Positions 36,923-47,202 of a stretch of DNA of 64,000 nt are shown piece after piece. This stretch comes from Blasia pusilla (Eukaryota; Marchantiophyta; Marchantiopsida; Blasiales). A program made the translations under genes and the position numbers. The stretch's first letter is position 1. Each line of letters opens with the position of its first letter. The stretch covers positions 37,510,001 through 37,574,000 of the forward strand of contig CM114274.1 of the NCBI GenBank assembly GCA_050084515.1, read 5' to 3'. The notes beneath the pieces were generated by a model, which searched no databases, was not told the DNA's origin, and was given only the letters and a program-made list of their open reading frames with translations.

Positions 36923-39900
36923 TCAAAGTGGTTTGTTTAAAATACTTCGCACTTCTTTGAGGGACAGAAATTGTTGGTGGATTCCTACTCCTACCTCCGA
37001 CTCTCTTAAAACTACGAGCAACACATAGTACATGTGCTTACAAGGGAAATACCTTTTGCCACTTGTCTCTCTTTGGACAAAGTCATCACATGAACATGTG
37101 GGAAAGCAACAGATGTGCACCACATACACCACTGTGACACTTGAATTTACAGTGTTGTTCCTGACCCAATACATCCTTCCTATTCCATTGCCACTCAAGA
37201 CATCTTTCGTGGTGATGATCTCCATTTTTGCCTCCCGAGCTCATGCAATTCGCTTTGCTCTCTCCACCGTTGGCCTATACATTCTGTTTCTCTTCACCCC
37301 ATTTCTAGACTCAAATAGAAATAATGGATTGAGATCATCCACCTTCTCCGGGTACATGTTGACATCAATCTTGGGTTGAATATGAAATGCGAAGGTCTCT
37401 GTAATGCGGACATGCTCCGAACTTCCCCCGTCTATGAGTCTGAAACCGGCACTTGTAAGATTGTCCACTTCGTCTTGAGTGCAGTTCGTACCTACGGAGA
37501 TGGGCCAAATCGTGGGGATATTCCCCGGAGCTCCAATGGCAGCCGGATAAGACTTCCGGAAAGCGCAAGATTCATTTGGGCAGAAGAAGTACTTCAATTG
37601 ATCCCCAGTCCTCGTGAAACGATCAAAGGTTTTGAGTCCCCAAAACCAGTGCGTGGTCGCCCGGTCCTTGTCAGATTCTTATTTAGGAAAGTTCCGCATG
37701 CTCTCCTAATGCCATCAGATCCCGCCTGCATGTGGGTCCACGTCCTCGGTTGCTCTGAGATATATGCCACCGTTTTAGGTTGCAATCCACCTCCATTACC
37801 GGAATCCCATATTGTTGAACCACCCCAGTGAGAAGTAACTCCATCACGGATTTGGGACGGGTCCGGGGTCCTCGAATACCTGGGCGGCGCAATTTCCTCA
37901 TCCAAATCAATCACGGGATTGGATTCGCTCGATCTTTGCCTCTTCACTGCTGAAGTCAAGATACTTATCTCGGTCTCCACGAGTCTCGCTTGGACTACTC
38001 TACCACCATCAGTATGGGGACGTCTTGAAACCCGCCCATGAATATCCCCACCAATGTGTACGTCTTGCTCGAGGGGGAGTTCCACTACGCACCGGTTGAA
38101 GGCTTCCACATACATTTTTCATCACAGATCTCACGGCCGCCGACATAGAGCTCGAGATCGACGGCCCCCTTCCTTTTGTTATGCCTTTTGTGAGGAAGAT
38201 ATGGGATGCTGCAGACTGTAGCATTGCTCTTGCCTGGTCTTGTTGGCATGCCTCCAAAAGTGAAATTCGTTGGCATGCTTGTGACGACCTCCAGGAGGAA
38301 TGAACACTTTTTGCTCCACTTGTGTTGGGGCAGAGGGTATTTTCATGAACGTTCAATCCCTGGAACGACGGCAATGTTAGAAGGGAACGAAAATAACTCA
38401 GCAGTCAAAGACATAAGCTACCTGTCGAAACCAGACGGGTTGCAAGCCCGAGGCATCCCATGAACGACTCTGCGACCTGTCCGGTCGCGACGTGTTGTAA
38501 CCTTAAACCCACCTACTGCAACCCGTCGGAACCAGACGGGTTGCAAGACCGAGGCATCCCATGAACGACTCTGCGACCCCTCGGGTCCCGACGTGTTGCA
38601 ACCCTAAACCCACCTACTGCAACCTGTCGGATTCAGACGGGTTGCAAGGCCGAGGCATCCCATGAACGACTCTACGACCCATCGGTTTCCGTCGGGTTGC
38701 ACACTCGGGTTGCACCAAAATTCTGGATGCAACCCGTCTGTTTCCGTCGGGTTGCACACTCGGGCAACCCGTCGGTTTCCGTCGGGTTGCACAGTCGGGC
38801 AACCCGTCGCATCCGATAGCTTGCTTGGTTTCTTCAGTTTGAAATCCCTATAGTTCCCACGCTTCTCAACCTGAGCTACAACTTTACAAACAATTCTCAG
38901 CGTGAGCTTGACAAGACAAAATAGTGAACTCACATGCCGCATGAAGTTTCCCCATTGTCTCATACGTACAGTCCACCAACTCAACCAAGAGCACAACTCT
39001 TTGAACTTCCCCTCAATCGCATGCTTCCTCCACCACCCATGAAGTTCTTCCTGGCATTCCATGGCTGCTTCAAGGTTTTCTTTGTCCTTGCGGCGTTGGA
39101 GTAGAGTGACATGCTCTGTCCTCTTATTCTCCTTGATGCAAGATTTGGTGTACCGGGTCACAGACTGTTGCCAATGGAAAGCATCCGACCTTTCCCTCTC
39201 TGGTTGAACCTCTCCACCCCAGAACACTTCCCAAATAGAAATCCACCCAGGTTGTGCATTGTCTGCCATGAACCCATAAATTTCCGGAGGTGGCCTTTTG
39301 TTTTCCTTCACCATCTCCAATAAGAGTAACCAACACATCTTCAAATTGCCAACGTCTTTTGCCTTTACTTCACAGAAAAATATAGTTTTGAGTCCCTTCT
39401 CCACATGGTCATAAACGTGAGCACCCATCGTCAACCATCCGTTCAGCACTCTGTAGCAAATATCAAAGCTTACCAAGCTGCCGTAAAGATCTTCCCCTTC
39501 CCCCATTCGATCTATAAGATCGAGGCCACTCGACGGACCTGTGGTTGACATTTTGAAGACATAGGCCCTGGATCCCTCGCCTCCTTGGCCCATGAACTGC
39601 CATCTCTGAATGAATGGAAATCTGGAGTTGGCCTTGATTATGGCGATGGCATCCATTTCGGCCGTCTTTCCATCCAGAACTCGTATTTGACGCAGCAAAT
39701 TCCGGAAGCATTCAGGATCAACAAGAAATGCGAGATTTTCCCAGAGTTGTTTCTCCTCAGCCGCCGTGATCTCGCCCTGTCCAGGGATTCCAAGCAATTG
39801 TTCACAAATTTGTGATGCCGTTGTGAGCTTGATCACTCCGGGCTTTGAACCCGGAGAGTTTCTGTAGACCTCGGCAACTTTCTTCGCCACATCCTCCTTG

Positions 39901-40941
39901 ATGTGTCTCTCGAATTGCATCGGTCACGGGATGAGTGTGGGAGCCAACATGAATCGCCCAACCTTGTGTACTCGGACGTGGAGCCCAAGTCATGGACAAT
40001 GAAAAATATGTGGCGCAGGACACGCTCCAACGCAGGGCGATGCGACAATGAGGACATCGATGGCCTCCCGCGTATGGTGGCACCGACCGTATGGAGTTTC
40101 TGCATTCTTGGGAGGAATTGCGGCGTATTGACTCGCCCGTTGCGCTTTAGATACTGGGCATCTTTGGACTTCTACACTCCAAGGCTCCCACGCATTGGCG
40201 GCGGGAGACAATCCAAGGACCATCTGGAATTGAAGCACTAGTCTGTTGAAGCCTGCACCATCGATGACAATGAGACTTTCTGTCCATACCCTTCACGCGT
40301 CCTCTGTCTTTCTTTTGAGCAGGAGAAGCAAGTGGAGGCAACTCAAAAATGCAATTACCATCGTACGTGGGCGGCAGCTCGTCAACAAGAATGTGCTTGA
40401 ACATTTTCAAGGCCAGAGACGAAAGCAAACTATTTCCTGATACTCGCTAGAGGAACGAGTTGGCGGACAGAGGGCCCGGTTGGTGTTCGACAGATCCACT
40501 GAGGTTGATAACATCCGGAATCTCTTTAGCAAGAACAACATTGATACGAGCGTTTGAAGTTGGAGTTGAAACCGGATGTACTGGGCTAGGAGTTGCAAAC
40601 GTAGAGCTCGGAGCACTAGGAAATTCTCCACCGTCTACTTGGGAAACAGACGAATTCAGGGGTAGGCCGTAAATGCTGTATTGACCATTTGCTAGAGGTA
40701 GGAGATTCCATACTTTACGGTCTGCAATCACTGGCTGGACTGTCTCACCTATTATGTCCTCCGTACTGTCCACCCTAACATCTTTGGATACAAAGATGGT
40801 TCCAATTTGGAGAAGAAATCGAACAGAGAGAAAAATTTCATCCACAGCTATGAAAGACTCACGAGCTTGCGGTCAAATGATTTCTGATGGAGGAAGGGCC
40901 GCCAGATGACTGCCACAAGTGAGCTTCACATAATTATCCAT
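36923..40941 (-). pseudogene. MULE-like transposase gene of element A
   Basis: Start ATG at 40941 (MDNYVKLTCGSHLAALP). Exon 1 runs to about 38934; intron 38360-38933 is packed with palindromes; exon 2 runs to the stop at 36923. Exon 1: an unknown N-terminal region; a Cys/His region resembling WRKY/GCM1 zinc fingers (clear in copy B: CxxC followed by HVGSHTH); then a DDE-like core with SFDICYRV (about 39465, candidate first Asp) and GFMADNAQPGW (about 39270, candidate second Asp). Exon 2 ends in a SWIM zinc finger, CSC-x16-CKH (37034-37096). WRKY/GCM1 finger, DDE core and SWIM are known together in MULE transposases. Frameshifts near 40.4, 40.1, 39.9, 38.2 and 37.6 kb make it a pseudogene. Role: cut-and-paste transposition of the family. 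Promoter: TATA at 41025-41033. Confidence 0.75.
38420..38830. repeat. Palindrome array inside the transposase intron (A)
   Basis: Two units of about 109 bp (38422 and 38530, continuing at 38640), each containing a gcaacc(c)gtcgg...gacgggttgc palindrome and the phrase cgaggcatcccatgaacgac. They are followed by three or four shorter units with centre ttt (gtcggtttccgtcggg). The long open frame running through them is an artefact of the intron lacking stops. The homologous array in copy B is 55930-56200. Confidence 0.85.
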
Positions 40942-41024
40942 TCCCAAAAATTTCGTACGGGAGGAGGAGGGTGAGAATGAGAAAGAGAAAGAGAATGAGA
41001 ATGAGAATGAGCATGAGAATTTTT

Positions 41025-41033
41025 AATTTATAG
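41025..41033 (-). promoter_or_regulatory. TATA box of the transposase gene (A)
   Basis: CTATAAATT on the minus strand, 84 bp upstream of the ATG at 40941. A pyrimidine-rich leader (repeats of CTCATT on the minus strand) lies between. In copy B the same site reads CTACAAATT. Confidence 0.5.
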
Positions 41034-41259
41034 TGAATAGAAAAACAGATACTCTTGACAGATTTTTACTGACAAGATGAAGTTCGGTAGGTGACATTGT
41101 GTGACACAATGGATCCAATTCTGTTGCAACAGATTCAATTGTGTTGCAATGTGTTATCGGATTTGGGAAGCAGAGACGTGGGTTGCGAAACACACTTCAT
41201 TTTGTTGGAACCCGTCGGAGTCCTGGTAACTCAACAATTAACCCAAGCTAAGCAAATCC

Positions 41260-41895
41260 TACAACTCGTGGGCTTCGGACGGGTTGCACGCTTCTGCCTT
41301 ACCTTCAAACGCAAACATGGTCAAAGCTGGCAACCCGTCGCTCTCCGACGAGTTGCTCGGATACTGCTCCTTCTTGCCTGAAGATGTCGGAGGCATGCAA
41401 ACCGTCTGTTCCCGACGAGTTAGGCGAGTGCCGCACCTATTTGCCCAAAGACGGCGAGGCGTGCAACCCGTCGCCCTCCGACGGGTTGCGCAAGGGCCTC
41501 GCCTTGTTTTGCTTACATGAAGAAAGCCTGCAACCTGTCGGACTCCGACGAGTGGCGCGGGAAGCCCGCGTTGTTAACCCTTAACAAGGGAAGCGTGCAA
41601 CCCAACGGTCTCCGACGGATTGCGCGGGTACGTCCCGTTCTTGTCTGAAGACGCCGGAGGCGCGCATCATGTCAGTCTCCGACGGGTTGCGCGGGTACGC
41701 CCAGTTCTGTTCCGAAGACGGCGGAGGCGCACAACCTGTCGGTCTCCGACGGGTTGCGCGGGTACCTCGCGTTCTTGTCCGAAGACGGCGGAGGCGCTCA
41801 ACCTGTCAGTCTCCGACGGGTTGCTAGCGCACCTCGCGTTATCTTCCCAGGACAGCGGAGGCGCGCAACCTGTCGGACTCCGACGGGTTGCCATT
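41260..41895. repeat. Palindrome array in the divergent promoter (A)
   Basis: About ten palindromic units at a period of about 66-68 bp (near 41265, 41331, 41398, 41463, 41529, 41597, 41667, 41732, 41799 and 41866). Arms vary around GCAACCCGTCGG and CCGACGGGTTGC. Spacers are related to each other (gcgggtacctcgcgttcttg, then tccgaagacggcggaggcg). The array ends about 90 bp before the methyltransferase TATA box. The copy B array is 58588-59180. Confidence 0.9.
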
Positions 41896-41980
41896 TTTCA
41901 CGTCCGGACTTCCGTAACGGCCGGCACGTCGCCGTCGAAAGGACGACGGGACCCAACGGTCAGCCTAACGGCTAGAAAAG

Positions 41981-41989
41981 TATAAATAG
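41981..41989 (+). promoter_or_regulatory. TATA box of the ParB-methyltransferase gene (A)
   Basis: tataaatag, 315 bp upstream of the ATG at 42296. It is conserved with its flanks (gctagaaaag before, ggcagaaatcgctcatt after) at 59272-59280 in copy B, where palindromes in the same promoter have drifted. Confidence 0.7.
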
Positions 41990-43504
41990 GGCAGAAATCG
42001 CTCATTTTCGGTTTCTCATTTCGCGATCTCCATTCCTCTCTCTCCCGCGTAGTAGCTGATCAGATACCAAGTGGCGTTTCACACAACGAGTCATCGCGAG
42101 TCGATACGAGGGAACGAGAGCAAGACAGTTTGACTGAACGAGAGCAAGACAGTTTGACTGAACGAGAGTGAGACGGTTCGACTTAACGATCTCGAGACGA
42201 TTCGAGCTACCCATCAAGGCGACTCATCTCGACATCAGACAGGCAACTGATCAAGTGATTCATTGTGGACATAGGTGGAGGCATTTCCGGGAAAAATGAT
42301 GAGGAAAAAATCTCAAGCAAACAAGTCTGGGAGCTTCACTCCGAAGTCCATTAGGACTCTTGCGTCAACATCTCCAGGGCCTCGTTCGGCAAATGAAATT
42401 AGGCAGCAGGAAATCGAGGAGCGGGAAAGGGAAGCGGAGATGCACAACCATGAGCTTCTTGCTAGACATGTTCAAGAGGCGCTCGATAGACAGAACGCAG
42501 AGGCTGAGACGTCGCAGGCCTTGAAGAAAAGGATCGCCGACGAAAAGAGAGAAAAGAAGCGTCATGGGACGACGTCGGTGAGAGCGAAGTGGGTAAAGCG
42601 AGGAGGGAAAAAGCGATAGCCATTGACGACAACCCTGCCCGTCCAACCGAAAGTGTTGAGATGCCGGAAATGTCCGCGATGAAGTCCGGGGACACAATCA
42701 ACATAGCGGAAACGCCAGAAGTTCAAATCACGGACGATGAGGTCATGAGGACCGCCAGCGTGGAGATGGTGGACATTGCCAAAGAAGCCGGAGAGCGGTC
42801 ATTCTCGTCTCCAAGCCCGGCAGAAGACATCGACCTCTATCGGATTGACGAGTTCCCAGTCGATTTGCCAACTGCTGTCTCGGACAAGTTGGCTGGTCAA
42901 GAAACCGACCTAATTTTCGAGCGGGTAAGAGAGGATCTGGGTTTTTTGAATTATGTGAATTGCAATTCATTGGGAATTCTATGTAGCTTATTGATCTTGT
43001 CGCAGTTCTGACAGGTGGTAAAGAAGATGGCACTGATGGAGGACCACAACGCCTCCAGGATTCCACTCTGCCAATTGCGGACAATGGAATACGTCCGCAA
43101 AATTCAGTCCGAGGAGGACATCGCGAAGCTTAAACAATCGGCGGTGACAACATCCTACGTCGACAACTTTCCTCCCTTCTATGTTCAGCCTTACGAAGAG
43201 CATGGAACCCAAGCCTTGGTTACGGAGGAGGACTTCGATAAGCTCGACACATTCTGGAAGATGAGAGACCAGGATTTCAGAAGGCAAGTAGAGGGCACGG
43301 AATTCGGCTGGATGAGGAATTTGTATTTTTTCATCTGGGATGGAAATCACAGGTTCATGGCGTGGACCAAGTTTGCAGAGGAGCGGCCCAACTCCTTGGA
43401 GGCACATTTTTGCGTGAAGGCAGTGGTCCTTCATCCATTCCCTCATCACATGGCGACGGTGGAGATGGCAATGCATGCCATGAACACGTAAGTATCTTCT
43501 TCTT

Positions 43505-44135
43505 TGCAAACCGTCGGACTCGGCAAGTTGTTTGGGTCGGCACTGTTGTTGTGATGCTTTTGGCCAAATGCAACCTGTCGGACTCGACGAGTTGCTCGAT
43601 TGATGAATGGGTTAGGTTATTTTTTGCCGAAAGCAACTCGTCGGACTCCGACTAGTTGCTTGACTCGACGCCTTTTCAGGATGTTTTTTGAAGAAAGCAA
43701 CTCGTCGGACTCCGACGAGTTGTTCGACACCGCAGGTTTAGTATGTTTTTGGCCCAAAGCAACCCGTCGGACTCCGACGGGTTGCTTGACTCAAAACTGT
43801 TTTTGGCCGAAATCAACTCGTCGGAGTCCGACGGGTTGCATTCGGAAGTTGGTTTAGCAAATTTCGCGTCAAATTGCAAGTTTCCACTCAATTGCGCAAC
43901 CTATCGGACTCCGACGGGTTGCTATGTTCACGTTTGATACGGACTATCTGACAACCCGTCGGAGTCCGACAGGTTGAAACCAGGCATTAGCAAATCTGAA
44001 TGCAATCCGTCGGACTCTGACGGGTTGCATCATTTAGCTCGTTCCTAGAATCCGACCTTGAGCTGTGACGACCCGTTGGAGTCCAACAGGTTGCACGAAC
44101 CCATGTAACTTACAAATTTTCTGACGGGTTGAGTT
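43505..44135. repeat. Palindrome array inside methyltransferase intron 2 (A)
   Basis: Ten palindromes at about 53-82 bp spacing (near 43507, 43570, 43633, 43698, 43759, 43813, 43895, 43951, 44004 and 44069). The unit at 43759-43785 is perfect: 12-bp arms GCAACCCGTCGG and CCGACGGGTTGC around the centre act. The unit at about 43698 has both arms changed together (GCAACTCG / CGAGTTG). Spacers share a gtttttggccgaaa phrase. The copy B array is 60760-61385. Confidence 0.9.
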
Positions 44136-46259
44136 TGGATATGCAGGATTGTATCGGAGGGGAATGTCACCCACCACTAGATCCAGGACTGCGATTGGGT
44201 GAAGAAGGTGCTTACGACGCACCCGGGAGAGTACAAGGGGTTCTTGGGCAATGCCCTGGTAAATCAAATGCTTGCAAAGGGTGCACAGATAAAAAAGAAA
44301 ACTTGGGCAAATAAGTTTATTTCCCAAGATGCAGCCGTAACCATCCTTTGCTGGTCGAAGATACAGGCCGCATGAAGAAGAGCTGCAGTGGAGTGGAGCG
44401 GAGGGAGAAAGTATCGTGGTCCGAGCGCGAAATTCATCAAGCCGCAGATGTCTGCAGCCCACGAAATACACGAGCAAGATGCAGCGATACATCAGCATTC
44501 TCAACCCCGAACTTGGTCCGGAGTTTTACAAGGAGCTGAAGGCGATTATCAAGCGCCAGCGGAAAAGGGATGAAGATCCACAAGGTCGGATTGGGTAGAA
44601 AGTGTCCTTGGATCACGTGCATCGGTTTGCGTTGTTCGGCATAAGCAAGTTTAGGAGGATCCGACTGATGAAAATCAGTCTCGAGGGCACAGAGGCCCAG
44701 AAGAGGGCGGCACACCATCCTCCAGGTGTGTCCGATCCAGTGATCTCCCACTGGCTACGCGAATGGTCGTTCTGGGACGCGTTGCGGGTTATCGGGAAGT
44801 CCGTGTTGGACGGTCTGCAAGCGGAGCTCAAAAGATTAGAACCCATTCCGGATGAAGAAAACTGGAAAGTTCTGTAGATTTTGAGGTTTGGCTTGACGAC
44901 ATCCGGGACAAGCCAATCAAAAACCCAGGATTCAAGACAATGTTCAAGGTTTGCGTCCTCCTCGCAGAGCTTGACAAAGAAATCGAGGGGAACAAACGGG
45001 ATCAAGCAAAGAAGAAGCGAGATCTACAGGAGCAGACGGCCGATTCAGTTTGAGTAAAAGCTCCCCAACGGATGGTCTTCAGGTACCTCGTCTAGTGTAA
45101 GAATGCAGGTACCTGGGGAAAATTACCGGCAACCTTGAAATTGTGGGCTTTGCCGCCTGATGGAGAGACATTCTCCATATACGACATGGAGATGGCGCAG
45201 CACATGTCCGATTGGGAGGTGGAGAATTGCCCCATTTGGCTTGACTTCAACGACCTTGAAGACATCATCGATAAGGATTTACAAGTGCTTCATGATGCAG
45301 TGGCCTCAGGACAAGACGACATCCCCAATTTTGTGCAACCTGAAGACTTCTTCGGAGGAGATGCGGAAGAGCAAGCCCACGAGATAGCAGAGTTGGCTTC
45401 CAAGGTCCGCACAGCCAAAGACAAATCCACATCGGGTCTCAAAGGCAAGGCGAGGGGAGGGAAAAATTCTGAGGCGGAGTCTTCCCAAAGAGAAGCTGAA
45501 GATTCAAGGCCAGAGGCGGAATCGGACGGGCAAGCGGGGAGAGAGGGTCGGACCAGGTCCTCGACGAAAAAAACCACACCAGAGTCTGAGGTCATAGAGA
45601 CCCCGACAAAGCCGTCCATGACTCGAGAGAAGCGGAATCGAGAGGTGCCAGGGTTGTCCCAAGGAGAATACAGTCCATCATCCTTGGGAAGACACAGACA
45701 AACAACGACCCGGACAAGCATCCTCCTTCAGTTCACTCCTTTACTAAATGAGCTAAAAAGCTTCAGCTCTCAAGCGTTGACACCAGCCATTGATAAATTG
45801 ACAACGCTGGGACGAAAGCTCCAACGAAACGGGCACGCTTCCTAGACAGTGAATGGAGTGGTCGAAGAGGTTGCGGTGGATCTCTCGATCGCTGATCTGC
45901 CCTCGGGGTTGCGACTGTGGGGCGAGAATCCATCGGACAGGAAACCTGAGTGGAATGTGCCGCTCTCTTATGACCAAATCGCGCTATTGTTCTCCTTTGC
46001 AGACGCTTATCTGAGTGATAGAGGTTGCTTCTTAGTGTTGACTGGAGGGAGCGAGGGCGAGCTCTTCAACCTCCAGTGCGTCAAGAGGTCGCTAAAGTGG
46101 AGGACGGGGCAATCGTGGATCATAAAAAACGAGTACCCACTCCGATCCGCGACGAGTCAGATTCGGATAAGGCTCAATTCCTGTAGTACAATCTCAAATA
46201 TATTTTCAAATTCGGGTAAGGCTCAATGCGTGTAGATTTCAGATAGTAAATCTCCGTTG

Positions 46260-46585
46260 TTTTTGTCCGTGAGCAACCCGTGAGAAGGCGACGGGTTGCT
46301 GGCTTAGAGCAGCCCATGCTCGGCTAAGAGCACCCTGTCGGTTTCCGATGGGTTGCATCTTTCCCAGAAACACAGGGAAAACTGTCGTGTACCTGCAACC
46401 CGTCGGAACCCGACGGGTTGCAGTTGCTTTTGGTTTTTCCATGTGTTTCTGGAAAGCTGCAACCCGTCGGAAAGAGACGGGTTGCTCTGAGCCGAGCATA
46501 GGCTGCTCTAGGCCAACAACCCGTCGCCTTCCGACGGGTCGGTCAGGGACAAAACAACCCGTCGGACTCCGACAGGTTGATCCAA
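46260..46585. repeat. Palindrome array inside the last methyltransferase intron (A)
   Basis: Palindromes near 46274, 46334, 46395-46421 (perfect arms, centre aac), 46460, 46517 and 46553. They are followed by the acceptor ttctttacag ending at 46689. The donor appears as ggataagg near 46157, while copy B keeps ggGTAAGG, so the donor of A is mutated. The copy B array is 63515-63870. Confidence 0.85.
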
Positions 46586-47202
46586 AGTTAGTAATTGAAA
46601 AAGTTCTCTAGGGTCAAGCCGACTTCTTTGGTGACGTGTTGCACATTATGCCAAGTTGTTGACATTGTTTCCAATGTGCTTCTTTACAGATGGACCACAC
46701 CTACGTTTACTGTTTCGTTCGGCCCGAGCACAATTTCCAGGTGTTCAAGATCCAGGATCCTCTGGATCCATGCTCAGATGGGTACAGCTTAGATAGTTTG
46801 TACAATTCCCCCCCGGGAATTTACATGCAAGACGGTACCCCACTTCTGGGAGGAAGGTAAAAGTTGCCAGCCCTGATGCAAACGCTCATCGAGCTCTACT
46901 CAAGGCCGGGTGACTTGGTGTTCGACTTAGTGGGACTTTCAGGGGCAAGTATCAAAGGCGCATGGCAGAGTGGCAGGAACATTCTCTGCCTCGAGGGAAG
47001 GCAGGAACTGTTTGACCTTTGCAAGGAGGTAAAGGCAGAATACGAAAGGCTCGTTGGGGCGTACAACTCTCCACCAAAGCCGAGAGCTCCGGTTCCAGAC
47101 CCACCATTGGTAGTGACTCCATCGTCACTTCCAACGATTCCGAAAATCGGGAGGACAAGGCCGAAAGTAATTTTGCAAGAGCTCTCGGACAATGACGAGT
47201 GA

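Larger units (their letters stand above)
42296..47202 (+). pseudogene. ParB-like domain / DNA N4-N6 methyltransferase gene of element A
   Basis: Start MMRKKSQANKSG at 42296 (42299 is not conserved in B). Exon 1, 42296-42924: charged coiled coil, then an acidic part. Intron 42925-43014. Exon 2, 43015-43487: ParB/sulfiredoxin-like domain, opening RIPLCQLRTMEY and ending with IWDGNHRFMAW (DGNHR at 43339-43353). Intron 43488-44146 holds palindromes. Exon 3 from 44147: a long region of unknown fold, a low-complexity linker, then a methyltransferase half with IADLPSGLRLW (about 45885, in the place of motif IV D/N/S-PP-Y). Exon 4, 46690-47202: DLVFDLVGLSGASIKGAW...GRNILCLEG (about 46912-46995), matching the SAM-binding motif I. 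Motif IV before motif I suggests the beta-class order. Stops at 44171, 44877 and 45843, plus frameshifts, make it non-functional. The ParB-methylase pairing is known from phage and bacterial modification proteins. Target and base specificity are unknown. Confidence 0.7.

Noticed and set aside
38604-38933. C-terminal extension of the 438-codon minus-strand frame through the palindromes
   Set aside because: Copy B has a perfect splice donor at the equivalent point (56317) and the extension is palindrome array. It is intron read-through.
41260-41985. Open frames with repeated peptides such as RRSPTGC, LRRVA or NPSESDGL, also at 43.6-43.9, 58.6-59.2 and 60.9-61.2 kb
   Set aside because: They arise from translating the palindrome arrays, appear in several frames and both strands, and the arrays lie in introns or promoters.
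43505-44135. CRISPR-like look: about 27-bp repeats with about 30-40-bp spacers
   Set aside because: The spacers are related to each other, the repeats are palindromes varying in sequence, no cas genes exist, and the setting is an intron of a plant transposon gene.
42296-47202. Recent bacterial or phage contamination as source of the ParB-methyltransferase
   Set aside because: The gene has spliceosomal introns with good consensus, a TATA box and a second copy within a plant-type transposon. If it was transferred, that was ancient.
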